Assembly: GCA_036245525.1 (NCBI GenBank)
Contig: BTPG01000003.1
Location: forward strand, 188,454,804-188,518,803
Direction: 5' to 3'
DNA: 64,000 nucleotides
Source of the DNA: Semisulcospira habei
Lineage: Eukaryota; Mollusca; Gastropoda; Semisulcospiridae
Part shown: piece after piece, positions 29,270 to 40,899 of the stretch
Position numbering within the stretch: position 1 is the stretch's first letter
Layout of the letters: the number at the start of each line of letters is the position of its first letter
The notes under the pieces: generated by a model
Told to the model about the DNA's origin: nothing
The model's input: only the letters and a program-made list of their open reading frames with translations
Database searches by the model: none
Program-made: the position numbers and the translations under genes

Positions 29270-29949
29270 CTGTTTCAACATCGTGCGAGGCGTTGATAGC
29301 GTCACGGGGGGCTCCGTGGCGAGGTTCAACAGGTCGGTCGTCCAGCTCTTGGCCCAGTTGAACAGGGCGACCAGGAGGAGGAACGCGTTGCACCCCCGGA
29401 GCTTCTGAATGATCTTGGGAATCAGAACCGTGGGGGGATAGGCATAGGCCCACGAGGCCGTCCTAAGGAAGAGACAGGGCATCCACTCCCCATGCGAGGG
29501 GGTCCGGAATGGGAGACACAAAGACCAGCAGTTGTCTGTTCCAAACAGGTCGATGGAGGGAGTCTCCCAGCGGGCACAAATCATTTTGAAAATCTCCGGA
29601 CTGAGAGACCATTCGGTGTGGAGAGGTTGGCCCCAACGGGACAAGGAGTCCGCAAACACATTCAGGTGTCCAGGGATGTGGCGAGCCTTGATAGAAATTC
29701 CGCGGTCCCGACACCAAAGCATCATCTGGTACAGGAGCATGCAAAGAGGCGGAGAACGTGTCGCTCCCAACTTCTGGATGTATGAGACTACTGTCGAGTT
29801 GTTGGACAGCACTAACACGTCTTGGCCCTGGAGATGAATTTCCCAATGACGGAGCGCCAACCAGACAGCCTGTAGCTCTAGCCAGTTTATGTGCTTGTCC
29901 GAGAGGCTCTGAGGCCACTGTCCCGAAATCGAAGCAAAGCTCAGCAGGA
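29270..29949 (-). pseudogene. DIRS D RNase H and Dam-like region, 3' part
   Basis: Minus-strand reading gives HINWLELQAVWLALRHWE, LVLSNNSTVVSYIQKLG (where the aspartate of SDN in element C is an asparagine), HIPGHLNVFADSLSRWG, WETPSIDLF and AYAYPPTVLIPKIIQKLRG. It is colinear with residues 480-700 of the element C protein. A frame change lies near 29465-29545. The upstream part continues at 31315, beyond the inserted LINE. Confidence 0.83.
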
Positions 29950-31301
29950 AAACTGGCTGGAACACAATGGGGAGCCAATGAAAAGATCCTCAAAAATGTA
30001 TATCAAGGCACAGTGAGACCACACCTTGAGTACGGATCTAATGCATGGTTGACGGCAGCCCAGTCACACCAGCAGACCATTGACAGAGTTCAGAACCAGG
30101 CACTGCGTATCATCACCGGCGCAATGAGATCCACACCAATTGAAAAGATGGAAGAGACAACGGGCATCCCACCCCTGCGCATGAGAAGAGATTGCAAAGC
30201 CTTGATACAGTCCACAAAGGTCAAGTCTTCCAAAGACCATCCTATGAACGCTAGGATGAAACAACCAACCTCAGGGAGACAGAAAAGATCAAGCTTTGTG
30301 AAGGAGACGAGAGCACTGCAGAGAAAACACCAGGCAAAGCTGCCTGCGCAGGTAGAGGCTCTGAATCCTGCTAGCGACCTTCCACCTTGGGAAAGTAAGC
30401 CAGAAAACATCATCTCTTCCACGGTACCCTACATCACCACCAGAGATGAGCACAGCACTGTGAGCAAGAAAGCCCTGACACTGGCCATGCTCGAAGAAAA
30501 GTATCCCCAGGAAGCATGGATACGGGCATACACCGATGGATCAGCCACAGATGCAGTTCAGGATGGAGGGGCTGGGGTGTACATTCAGTACCCAAACGGA
30601 AAATGGCAGGCAGAGGCAGTACCAACAGGCCTTCACTGCACAAATTACAAAGCTGAGGTGGAAGCCCTAGTCCGCGCAGCTAACACCCTTAGTGGCACTG
30701 CAGACCCTGATGCCCAGATTGTCTTCCTTACTGATGCCATGTCTGTCCTTGAGGCAGCAACAGCAAGCAAACTGCCACGTCTACAAGAGGCACTGCAAAA
30801 CATCAAGTGCACCAGACTGGTGCTGCAGTGGATCCCTTCACACTGTGGCATCTTCGGCAATGAAGAAGCTGACAGAATGGCAAAAGTGGGCGCAAAGAAA
30901 GAACAAGATGAAAATGGAGTCAGCTTCACAGAGATGAAGACCATCATTAAGTCTGTGTACAGACCACCACAACGGCCCCTAGACAGTTACCATCAGCTGT
31001 CCAGACAAGAGCAGGTGACCATCTTTCGTCTGAGGACCGGGCACAACCGACTCAATTTCCACCTGCACAGACGCTTCCACCTCGCGCCATCTCCCCTGTG
31101 CCCTTGTGGAGAAGCAGAGCAGACCGCAGAGCACATCCTCCAGGACTGTGGGAACCACCAGCCGCTGAGGGAGGAGATATGGCCGAAGCCCGCCACTCTA
31201 CAAGAGAAACTGTACGGGCCTGTGGAGGTGCTACAGAAGACCACAGATTTCATTTTGAGAGCCAAACTCCAAGTGTGACGGCGTTCAAGAAGAAGAAGAA
31301 G
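29950..31301 (+). mobile_element. 5'-truncated I/Jockey-like LINE inside DIRS D
   Basis: Flanked by a 13-base duplication (AAGCTCAGCAGGA, 29937-29949 and 31302-31314) and ending in an (AAG)n tail at 31287-31301. Only the 3' end of ORF2 is present. It is not the same family as the LINE at 19812-25812, which has a (TAAC)n tail. Confidence 0.9.
29972..31278 (+). pseudogene. LINE ORF2 C-terminal part with RNase H
   Basis: The open reading continues from the truncation point to a stop at 31276-31278. It holds the post-RT region (GTVRPHLEYGSNAW, RVQNQALRIITGAM) and an RNase H domain with its acids: AYTDGSATDAVQDGGAGVY, YKAEVEALVRAANTL, FLTDAMSVLEAATAS and IPSHCGIFGNEEADRMAK. A C-terminal zinc motif follows (CPCGEAEQTAEHILQDC). 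Endonuclease and RT are absent because reverse transcription stopped early, so it is dead on arrival although its remaining frame is clean, which points to a fairly recent insertion. Confidence 0.9.
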
Positions 31302-31314
31302 AAGCTCAGCAGGA

Positions 31315-31774
31315 GATGTGCGCCCCAACCCGGGCGGCTGGCGTCGGCACAAAGGGAAAGCCGAGGAGAGGGCAAATACAGTGGAACACCCGTCCGAAGC
31401 CACTCTGGGTCCATCCAACGGAGGAGGTGGGTCCTGATCAAGGGGGGGGACTGGTACCAAGGCGTTGAGGTCGCCCGAGGAGGGGCGCCAGTGTAATAGC
31501 AGATGAAGCTGGAGAGGTCGCGTAAAGAGATCCGACGCCGCATTCAGGAGACCGAGCAGCTGGAGCCAGGTCCGGGCTGACACCGAGTCGGCAAGGTACA
31601 CCATCCGAGAAAGATCCATCAATTTCTGAACGCGAGGCTAGGGCAAACGCACAGTGTTGAGGTCGGTCAGAAATTCCATGCCCAGGTGTATGAACCGATG
31701 AGACGGCAAGAGGTCTGACTTTCCCTCGTTGACCTGGAAGCCTAGGCGCCGAAGGAGATCCCGCAGCGAGTCTC
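31315..31774 (-). pseudogene. DIRS D RT-RNase H, middle part
   Basis: Continues element D between the LINE and the DNA transposon. Minus-strand fragments in changing frames include LCADASRPGWGAHL (first RNase H aspartate), LLHWRPSSGDLNA, RTWLQLLGLLNAASDL and LGFQVNEGKSDL, followed by HRFIHLGMEF-like sequence. It is colinear with residues about 300-460 of the element C protein. Confidence 0.78.
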
Positions 31775-31780
31775 TGTCCG

Positions 31781-32325
31781 CACGGCTGTTTTGCCTAGTG
31801 CTAGAAGTGGCCCTTTAGTTTTTTCCAGGCGAGCCGAGAAACTGGGTCACAAGTCGTGCGCGCGCGGTGAGGCAGCGAGTCTCTCAGCTGTCAGGCTAGC
31901 TGATAAGCGGGCTTCCTGCTAGGCGCAGTACAGCAGGGAAAATGATTACCTTTTGTTTTTCATGACTTTCTTCTTTACCGTTCAAGTGTGTGATGCAAAA
32001 ACTTTGTTTGTTTAAAAGCGGACATTCTGCCCAACACACTGACACCAAACACATTATAGTTGTGACAAACCAGTAGCCAGCAGGATAAGGTGGAAATAAA
32101 GAGAAAACAACAGATTTCACTGTCTGTGTCGTGTTTTTTCACAAAATAGATGAAGTTCCAACATCAATAACACAAATACGATACAAACTACATCAAAACG
32201 GACTTGCATGTGCTAGAAGTAACATGCCTAGAGTAAGTATGACTTACCAGATCAGAGATACCGTGAACGGGGCCGGAGATCGGAGGGTGATAGTAAGGTC
32301 ACTGTTAGTGCCAGTACTCTCAGTC
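31781..32325 (+). repeat. Left long inverted repeat of DNA transposon
   Basis: Near-identical, in reverse complement, to 35893-36427, including the GC-rich GTCGTGCGCGCGCGGTGAGG block and TCACTGTTAGTGCCAGTACT at the inner end. The high similarity of the arms suggests recent insertion or repair between them. Confidence 0.88.
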
Positions 32326-34456
32326 ACAGACACGAAGCAGTAGCAGGGATCAATGTTCTCATTTCTTTCATGTACTTCATTAAGTCTTTTTATAATGTTC
32401 TTCTATAGCAAAGCACTTAGACATTACATTTTTTGTACATTGTTAATTTAACAAGACTGCAGAAATACGGCCCACTGACACTAATTAATGGTCTGGCGGT
32501 TTGTAAGCCGAGGCCCCCGTGGGAGCAGAGAATGAATTAATGAGGACACTGACAGACGATAACCAGAAGTCAAGTGGTATCCAAGAGGCCGCATTCCTTG
32601 CTATTAGTTTCACCCACAACTAGTGATTCTTGCCATAAGGTTTTAGTGGGATAAAAACATTCAGGCAGTCAGTCACGGGAATATGTATCATACTCTCTTG
32701 TGCGTTTTCTGCTTTTGTGACGTCGGAGTGCTTGCTAAATGAACGTGACTTTTTGTTTAGTCTCTTTCTACCTATAAGACCGATTATCAGTCGTAACGTA
32801 TGTTTATCTGAGAGTTTGCATCAATTTAAATGGTGTAGATTGTGAAAATGGAGGACACCTCACATACTGTCAGGATGACACAAGGAATGAGAACACTACA
32901 CAACGCACGCCATTTGACACATACATTGAAGATGTCAGACAGATCAACGAAACGGAAAAGGAAAAAGAGATGATTGAGGGGATAGCAGTTCTCGGTTGTA
33001 ACGACGGTGTTTTTAGTGTACTACTGAACTAAATTGTTACATATATAAACGTTTATGGAATGAGTGTGTGCGTGGGCTTTCTGCCAATCTGTATAAAGGT
33101 GGGTGTTCTATCTCTGTTTACTAGACTCTTTCATCCACCACACACGCGCTTACAAACAAGGACAAAGGCCACACAGTTATCTCTTTGCCCTCTGTTTAAA
33201 TATTAACATGCACTCATAACATACATTAAACCACACAATTCACATCATATAAACCAATCTACACAGATAACTAACAAGTGGCATATAGGTTATTCACAGC
33301 TTCAGCGCTCACACATTCACTCGCTACCGTAGAGGTCGTTGTCTCTCTCGAGAGACGTCACTCGACTCCTCTTTATACTAGTGTCGACACAGTCAATATC
33401 ACATTGACGACTTGATGGAGATTCCCGAACTGAATATTACTATTCAATGACTACTCACAGATTTAGAACATTCCTAGGCGTGAAATTAACGGCGCTAGGC
33501 GACAATAGCTACACTGACGGAACACTGCATGTGGTCCTGTAGCACGAATCTGTGGCTTACTTCGCTACCGTTGCTGCTCGTTGCACCAGTGATGGTAGGA
33601 CAAAGGAGAGATGAAGGCTTGATGTCCGCACCTGGTCACGTACGTGATGCTCTCAGGACAGCTTCATCGGCCCTACACCAGGGGTGTCCGCTCCGTACCG
33701 GCCCCGCTGTACACAACATTTATACACTCATAAATGTTCGCTCTTATACCCAAAAGTCTGAATGTGTCTTCGACACATTATTCTTCAGAGCGCTCTAGAT
33801 CATTTCCTCTGAAAAATTTCTTCTTTACGCCACCATACTACAATCACTATTGTCATAATTCTTATGACAATTCCTATAGCCACTTTAACACAGTGCACAC
33901 AATTCCTATAGCCACTTTAACACTTTACACACATTTTACGTACCTACACCCAATGGATTATGAGCCAAATATTACAATCACAGCTCACCTCCAATTCGTA
34001 ACATTACTGGAATACTGCACATTTCATCATTAGGTATACCTAAATATATACTGAATTCTATTCCTATTTCAGTCCCACATCTTCACATATGAATGAATAC
34101 AACATGACATCCTGGTTATAAACTATATCACATAATTACATGACTAAACAAGTATTGACACGAGCCATCGCATTTCCTTCAAACATGGCTCTTCTGCACT
34201 CTAATAATAATTCATAAACAATACTTTCTTTTTCATCTGAATAGCGTTACAGGTCATTATAAATACCGGTAATAAAAGAATAAATACCTGTATTCAATAT
34301 ACAGCTACCGAATTCTCTAGCCAGAATTCTTCCTCAGAGCCCTAGCGAAAACGACCGCTCGGCTCGACTGGTGTAGCATCTCTAACTGGCAATTATTCCC
34401 GAACCCACACTGTCACACGTGAACATCGCTCACCGCTACATTACCGCACGTGAACA
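32326..34456. other. AT-rich interior of DNA transposon, no gene seen
   Basis: About 2.1 kb without a credible coding frame. It includes a two-copy direct repeat of about 35 bases at 33870-33930 (ACAATTCCTATAGCCACTTT twice). It may hold remains of a transposase too decayed to recognise. Confidence 0.5.
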
Positions 34457-35295
34457 ATGCTTATCTCTACATTATTCGTATGTGTACATTCGGTCCAACT
34501 GCTAATGACGTCACACCATCGTCCGACCGAACCCTGCACTAAAGGCGTTCGTTACATCGGTGATACTGAGAATAATGAGACATTAGCGCAGTTTAACCAA
34601 AGATGCGAAGAGTTGATGTCATGGGTACACGAACTTGAAGACACAATTGAGAATATGCAAAAGGAAGTAGATTTGCCTTTTCTCAGTGGCCCTGTCACCT
34701 CAGGTCTTGACCATGCTCTGAAAAAAAAAAAATTTACATGCAGGCCTATCATGGGCGATCTTTTGTTGGAAACCACTGTCATCGTTATCTGAGGCCTGAT
34801 GTGTACAGTGATATCAGTGACAGTGTTCTCATCAACACAGTAAAGATGACAGATGACCACAATCTACACGCAAAAGCAGACGATATATCCTCCAAGTTCA
34901 AAACGCTTAATGCACTGTATTCCAAAGTTCACAAGAATGTTTCACATAAACTACCAATCATCAGGACAGGTTTTGGCATCCAAGAAATCAAAAACAGCAT
35001 TGACAACTACATGATCTTCTTTAGAACCAACTTTCCAGCAGTAAAGATAATCCCCAAACAACACATACTTGAATGCCACTGTGCAGACTTTATCGCACAA
35101 TGTGGCTTTGGACTGACACTCCATGGTGAGCAGGGAGGCGAAGAGACGCATGCAACAATAAACATTCTAAAGAGCAGGACATACGGCTTGCAAACGGAAG
35201 CAGACAAGCTCAAATTACTCATAACAGAACACATGGCACTAGTGTCACCTGTGCTGTACTCAGTCATGCCACCTGTGAAGAAAAGAAAAGAGTAA
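34457..35295 (+). pseudogene. Transposase-like C-terminal protein of unknown family
   Basis: Two frames are joined by a slip in a 12-base A run at about 34720-34732. The first part has a helical, likely coiled-coil stretch (LAQFNQRCEELMSWVHELED). The second, from 34738, reads QAYHGRSFVGNHCHRYLRPD, KQHILECHCADFIAQCGFGL and HGEQGGEETHATINILKSR, then LLITEHMALVSPVL and a basic end PVKKRKE. The HGEQGGE block with conserved histidines and glutamates resembles C-terminal regions of poorly classified DDE-type transposases. This is pattern resemblance from memory, and the family is not named. Confidence 0.6.
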
Positions 35296-35624
35296 ATGGA
35301 AGCAGGTGATTGTTATGCTGTCGTTACACACACGCGGCGGTGTGATTTTTTAAAAATATATATATCACACCATCGAATTTCTACCGCTTTCTGTCAGACA
35401 ATAAATTAAGCTAATCTTTTATTTCTTAATCACAAAGTTGGTCGCAGTTGCTGTCGGAGGAGGTTTTGGTATGCCAAGCAGACTGATGTGCATAGGTTTT
35501 TTTGAATTTTTTTATTCTGTTGTGGTCCGTTCATGTTCAAAGCAGAATTTTCCAGATTAAACATTTTCGTCCAGAGAAACTATCCAAGAGTGAGATCATC
35601 TTGTTTACCACACAACAGTTGTCT

Positions 35625-35837
35625 TTAACCCGTTTAATACCACGGCTGCATTTCCCAAATTTTGGAGGTGTCATCTACTGAACGACTGACTAACAGTTGT
35701 AGTAGATGGATTGACCATGATAATTCAAAGGTAGTGCCAGATTAGCTTTGTGATTGATGTCACCAAGCTAATCTGGGGCACTACCCTTAAAATACCATGG
35801 TCGATCCATCTCCTGCTGTAGGGTGTTGGAGTAAATC
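35625..35837. repeat. Hairpin MITE, copy 2
   Basis: Starts TTTAACCCGTTTAATACC and contains GATTGACCATGATAATTCAA plus an almost perfect palindromic arm pair around GATTAGCTTTGTGATTGATG. It lies within the DNA transposon next to its right inverted repeat. Confidence 0.78.
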
Positions 35838-35892
35838 TGAAAGTAGTGCCAAAGAACTGTGTCTAGTGTTGACAGATCTGTGCTACTGCTCT

Positions 35893-36427
35893 GTGCCTGT
35901 GAGAGTACTGGCACTAACAGTGACCTCATTATCACCCTCCGATCTCCGGCCCCGTTCACGGTATCTCTGATCTGGTAAGTCATACTTACTCTAGGCATGT
36001 TACTTCTAGCACATGCAAGTCCGTTTTGATGTAGTTTGTATCGTATTTGTGTTATTGATGTTGGAACTTCATCTATTTTGTGAAAAAACACGACACAGAC
36101 AGTGAAATCTGTTTTTTTCTCTTCATTTCCACCTTATCCTGCTGGCTACTGGTTTGTCACAACTATAATGTGTTTGGTGTCAGTGTGTTGGGCAGAATGT
36201 CCGCTTTTAAACAAACAAAGTTTTGCATCACACACTTGAACGGTAAAGAAGAAAGTCATGAAAAACAAAAGGTAGTCATTTTCCCTGCTGTACTGCGCCT
36301 AGCAGGAAGCCCGCTTATCAGCTAGCCTGACAGCTGAGAGACTCGCTGCCTCACCGCGCGCGCACGACTTGTGACCCAGTTTCTCGGCTCGCCTGGAACA
36401 AACTAAGTGGCCAAACTGAAACAGCCG
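35893..36427 (-). repeat. Right long inverted repeat of DNA transposon
   Basis: Reverse complement of 31781-32325. The outermost bases read AAACAGCCG, followed by the target duplication and DIRS D RT sequence. Confidence 0.88.
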
Positions 36428-36433
36428 TGTCCG

Positions 36434-37210
36434 TCGCAAGTGAGATTGAGTCCTGGTTCCGAAGCAGGAGGTCGTCCAGGTAGTTGGACGAGGGGCTGGA
36501 GGCCGACCGACGGGCCCTGGCCAAGACGGAATCCATAAGTCTCATGAAAACCCAGGGGCTGAGGTTGAGTCCGAAGGGTAGGGCGCGGAACCGAAAAACC
36601 TGTCCTTCGAAGGTGAAGCGGAGAAATCGCCGCGACGACAAATGGATCGGGACGTGGAAGTAAGCGTCCGTGAGATCGAGACTGATAGCAAAGTCGAGAG
36701 GTTGGACGGCGGCCCGCAGCGCCCGCGCGGTCTCCATGCAGAAAGGGGTGGGTGGGGGGGGGGGGGGGGGGGGGGGGGCCGAGATAAACTTGTTGAGCGC
36801 CGACAAGTCAATGATTGGTCGCCACCTGCCGCCTGGTTTCGGCACGACGAAGAGGCGACTGTAGAAGGCTGGTGAGTCGTGACGTGTCACCACTTCCGTT
36901 GCAGCTTTCCTGAGTAGGTCCGCGATCTCCAGCCGAAGAGCGGCCGCCTTGAGCGGGTCTAAAGGTGACTGAGTCCACAAGGGCGATCGTCGGAGTGGGG
37001 GGGGGGGGGGGGGGGGGGTGTGTGCGTTGAAAAGTCAGGCTCAGACTGTCTGAGACGACAGAAATTATCCAAGGGTCATCTGGCAGCAGCAACCGCCACT
37101 CTTCGCTGTGCAGGGCTAACCTCCTGCCGACCCAACGACATCGGCAGGGGTCAAGACGGGGAAGCGTCACAGGATCCTGCCACGCCCAGGCCGCCGAGAG
37201 CGTCAATGCC
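36434..37210 (-). pseudogene. DIRS D reverse transcriptase, N-terminal and palm part
   Basis: The minus strand reads LLRKAATEVVTRHDSPAFYS, LFVVPKPGGRWRPIIDLSAL, ISLDLTDAYFHVPIH, FRALPFGLNLSPWVF and SNYLDDLLLRNQ, so the catalytic YLDD is kept. Two long G runs (about 36757-36778 and 36998-37018) interrupt coding DNA and read as proline runs on the coding strand, with frame changes around them. The reading ends at 36434 at the transposon junction. Confidence 0.86.
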
Positions 37211-38123
37211 AGGAGGAGGCGGAAGAGGACGGGGCCTTGAGGGGTTGACCAAACTGGGACTGTCGACCAAAACGAGAAGAGGTTCCGGCCGGGGTACGGA
37301 AGGCGGGTCTGGGAAACCGCAGGGCGTGACCCCCTGACCTGCGGGTGGGAGGAAAGCGACGGCGGTCACTTCTAGGAGCGCTGGGCCATGGGTCCTTGGA
37401 GGATTCCCTCACCCCTGCCAAGTCGGGCCAAAGAGCTGCGAACCACCAATGGGGGCCTGGCGGAGCTACGTGTTAAAAGAGGGGGGTAAGCCAGGGCAAG
37501 AACGAAGGAGGTTGTCGCGACGCATCAAATTGCAATTAACTGCACCCGTTAAGGCGTTAGCAGAGGCATGGTAAGCTGCCGGATTGGCCACTGTAGCAAT
37601 GGTGCGAATATCCTCCAACTGGGAAACGCTGGAGCGCCCAGACTCTTCAGTGCAAAAAACAATAGCCTGTGTCGCCAGTTCCAGAAAACACGCGAGGGTA
37701 TTTTGAATTCGAACCGCCATAGTATCCAGACCGGAAGGCATGATACGCCGAACCGCAGCTCTGCCACCCACAAAGGCTTCCGTGTCCAAGTCCACTGACG
37801 AAAGGGGACAGAGGAAGAAGGGCGAGTGTCCATTATACCAGCACTGCCGGAAGGTAAGATCAAAGTCCTCCAACCATCGAAAGTCTGAGAAAAAATGCTT
37901 GTCGCCAAGACATCCCTGTCCGAGATGCGTCTTAAAGGCCTCCGTAATGTCGCGAAAACCGCGAAAGGTGGGCATCCACAAGAGCCGAAGACTTCCACTT
38001 GATGGGAGGGGACGAAGGGCACACGTCCCGAGGAAGGAAGCTTGAAATCAGCCTAGCAGCCGAAAGGCTGCACACACATCGGACCCCAGAGCGCCACGGG
38101 TGGGAAGAGAAAGGGCCACTCCC
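37211..38123 (-). pseudogene. DIRS D gag, C-terminal body
   Basis: Positions 37981-37466 give FRDITEAFKTHLGQGCLGDK, FRQCWYNGHSPFFLCPLSS and NPAAYHASANALTGAVNCNL, the conserved gag body. A frame change follows toward the RT overlap at 37210-37420. The segment is interrupted upstream at 38124-38137 by the SINE-like copy and its target duplication. Confidence 0.8.
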
Positions 38124-38137
38124 TCGCGTTCAGAAGT

Positions 38138-38517
38138 TTGATTGTACATTGCTTAACGTCCCGACAGCAACAAGGCTTTCTCAGGACGTGCCTGCACTGC
38201 TTGTGAAAAAAAAAAAATAAACAGAAAATTGAATGTATGTCGCCAGCCGGTCAAATACGTTAAATAAACCTACAACATGGGGCCTAAATAAAGCTAAGAC
38301 CATTTAGCAACACACATCCAATATCAAGAACTACAGGCAGTGCAGACAGTAGGGAGAGTTTTAAAAAGGCAAATACAGGTGAATGGACAAAGGGTAGACA
38401 GAAACACATGCCCCAGAATAGAGAGAAAAACCCACCCTGTGGGGCTGACCAGGGTGACCCTGGGAACTAAAAAATACCTAACCCCACCCAAGTCCCCCAA
38501 GGCAGACCCGGGTGGGG
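38138..38517 (-). mobile_element. SINE-like element, copy 1
   Basis: A 380-bp unit with a perfect 14-base target duplication (TCGCGTTCAGAAGT, 38124-38137 and 38518-38531). Minus-strand 5' end CCCCACCCGGGTCTGCC; 3' end GACGTTAAGCAATGTACAAT with a short AATC tail. It is nearly identical to copies at 39678 and 56186. No coding frame. Confidence 0.88.
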
Positions 38518-38531
38518 TCGCGTTCAGAAGT

Positions 38532-39560
38532 GTAAGAGCGATCACCAAGAGACCACAAGGCTGAAGCTAATAATGTCATCCTGATGAACGCTTGAGCGCA
38601 GTGAAGGAGAGCGGTAGGCAAGCAAAGAGGAGTCCCGGGAAGGAGGGGAAGCCGACGGAGGTCAGCCACATAGAGAGGGATCGGGTCTGGAAGGACGCGA
38701 GCCCCCACTAGTCAGTTGAACAACAGGAAGTGGAGTAGAGCCCACCGCAGAACGAGCAAGACTCGATCGAGAATGACGATGGTCCCGCGAACATATACGT
38801 GAAGACAACACGGGGAGAGGAATCCTTCCGAGAACGAGACATGGAAAGGCGGTGGTGCGGGCGAGAGAGACGGTCCCGAGAGGAAGAGCGCCGAACCGAG
38901 GAAGCCAAAGTTGGGTCCAAGGAAGGGGGCCGTAAGGCCGCCGAGCCCCCGCGGGCTGAGGCGGAAGAACGAAAACGTCGAGCATCCGAGGGAGAGGGCG
39001 ACCGAAGGCGCCGAAGCGCGGTACTCGTAACCGTCGCGGAAGGTCAAGCGGAAGAAGAATAAGACAATAAATGGTGTGTACTCACGTGTGTGCTCGCTAA
39101 CGGGGCACGGTCGCTTTGCCGCTGTGCGCTGGGGCGCCTCTCACCTCGGTTAAGATGTTCCGCCAAGGGCAAGACGACTGGGCGCAGAGAAGGCGGCTGG
39201 TCCGAGCGTTTCAAAGATAAAACGATGCCCGACAAAGCACGCCGTGGGCCGGTGATGGCAGAAGGCGTAGCAGCAGTAAGGGTGTTCCTGGCGGACTGAC
39301 TACCCAGCTGCAAGAGTGGGTCCTGGGGGGAAGCGGGTCGTTCCCTGCGGTAAAACCCCCACAACTGTGACCATTGAAGTTCCCGCCATGAGGCACACAT
39401 GTTGCACGTCCGAGAAGAAGAGCATCCAGAACACGGTAGGCAGATGGAGTGATTATCAGTCGGCCACTGAAAATCCTTACAACGCCAGTACGTCTGAACT
39501 TGCATTCTGCAACAAACAGAACAAAGGTACGGCGTAAAAGGAACACAACAGGCCACGTGG
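38532..39560 (-). pseudogene. DIRS D gag, N-terminal part with zinc ribbon
   Basis: The N-terminal block at 39556-39300 reads CKDFQWPTDNHSICLPCSGC and CNMCASWRELQWSQLWGFYR, matching the gag start of element C. The serine-arginine rich middle (about 39060-38700) is scattered over several frames. Gag is further split by the SINE-like copy at 38138-38517. Confidence 0.78.
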
Positions 39561-39677
39561 TCAGAACACGAAACACGCCAATAATTTTTTTTCGAATACG
39601 AGTCAAATAATTATCCACAGTGGAATGTCGCAGCCTGTCCAGAAAAATCCTGGACTCCTGGCTGTGATAGTACCTGA

Positions 39678-40053
39678 TTGTACATTGCTTAACGTCCCGA
39701 CAGCAACAAGGCTTTCTCAGGACGTGCCTGCACTGCTTGTGAAAAAAAAACCAAAACAGAACATTGAATGTATGTCGCCAGCCGGTCAAATACGTTAAAT
39801 AAACCTAACACATGGGGCCTAAATAAAGCTAAGACCATTTAGCAACACACATCCAATATCAAGAGCTACAGGCAGTGCAGACAGTAGGGAGAGTTTGAAA
39901 AAGGCAAATACAGGTGAATGGACAAAGGGTAGACAGAAACACATGCCCCAGAATAGAGAGAAAAACCCACCCTGTGGGGCTGACCAGGGTGACCCTGGGA
40001 ACTAAAAAATACCTAACCCCACCCAAGTCCCCCTGGGCAGACCCGGGTGGGGA
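39678..40053 (-). mobile_element. SINE-like element, copy 2
   Basis: Second copy, in the leader of DIRS D, with a 12-base duplication (GATAGTACCTGA, 39666-39677 and 40054-40065). Same ends and orientation as copies 1 and 3; differs from copy 1 at only a few positions. Confidence 0.88.
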
Positions 40054-40149
40054 GATAGTACCTGAGGCCTTACCTCGACACACTTGGAAAATTCTAGAAA
40101 GAAATCCAAAGAAAGAGGGAGCCGTGGGCTGACACAACCTACATGCATA

Positions 40150-40364
40150 CAAGCTAAGCGCGAAACTGGTGATGCTGCGCATGTGCCGTTTGAGGTAAGG
40201 GAAGCTACTCAATGAAGGGAAGCTATTCAGGGATGTTGGTACACCTCACTCGGGTGGTTCCCCGGTGGCTTTGCTGTACACAACGATCCCTGGGCTGAAA
40301 TTGATAGGCTAAGTGCTAATTCCATACAGTAATGCCATCGGTAATGTTTTTGAGGAAACAAATG
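40150..40364 (-). repeat. DIRS D right (5') inverted terminal repeat
   Basis: Complement of the left repeat up to AGTAATGCCATCGGTAATG, then the unique tip TTTTTGAGGAAACAAATG. Intron DNA resumes with CACTATTGCATG. Confidence 0.85.
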
Positions 40365-40407
40365 CACTATTGCATGTTGTACAGGCTTTAATCCACTGTT
40401 TTCTTCG

Positions 40408-40461
40408 CCCGGACAAACATTTGCTGTCGCACAAACATGCGACAATGCACGTTTGTCTGGG
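40408..40461. repeat. Short imperfect hairpin in UBA1 intron
   Basis: Arms CCCGGACAAACATTTGCTG and its imperfect complement close around ACAAACATG. Not part of any element recognised here. Confidence 0.5.
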
Positions 40462-40899
40462 CTATTAATCCATTTGTTTCACTGGAACACTTGCGATTTT
40501 AACCTACTTCTGATTACATTGATTCGAAAGGCAAGAAGGAAAATGCTAAAAAAAAAAAAAAAAAATCTAAACATAGTACTCAGCAAGAGAAGATCTGATG
40601 CATATCACCTTTTTTTTTACACTCAAACTCTTTCACTTCAAGTGAAGCTGAAGATGGGCCAACCATTGTAACTAATATTACTGTAGCCAAAATGTACAAA
40701 GCTGGTAACCTTTAGAAATACGCTTGTTAAACAGACAATTCATAATATAGATCATTCACCCATGGGAGTAAAAAGTATTGCTTAACAATTCTTCTTTTAA
40801 AACACACTTTTCAAGAGTAAAACTACAATGGCATCTGTTATCAGGAGAGCCATTGAAGCAGATACTGAATAAATAAAAAGTTTAGCTCCGGATGCTTGC

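Larger units (their letters stand above)
31781..36427 (+). mobile_element. DNA transposon with about 540-bp inverted repeats, class unknown
   Basis: It sits within the RT gene of DIRS D. Outer ends are CACGGCTGTTTT and its near complement. The target duplication is TCCG (4 bp), or TGTCCG (6 bp) if the ends are taken as unequal. Inverted repeats span 31781-32325 and 35893-36427. The 3.5-kb centre has one transposase-like coding piece (34457-35295), a hairpin MITE (35625-35837) and otherwise AT-rich DNA without genes. Confidence 0.85.
27675..40364 (-). mobile_element. DIRS-like element D with four nested insertions
   Basis: A complete but decayed element in the intron between the last two UBA1 exons in the window. 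Order on the minus strand: right repeat (40364-40150), leader, gag, RT, RNase H-Dam, recombinase, ICR, left repeat. It is interrupted by SINE-like copies at 38138 and 39678, a DNA transposon at 31781-36427 and a truncated LINE at 29950-31301. Both ends show ATG at the boundary to intron DNA, with no target duplication. Confidence 0.9.
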
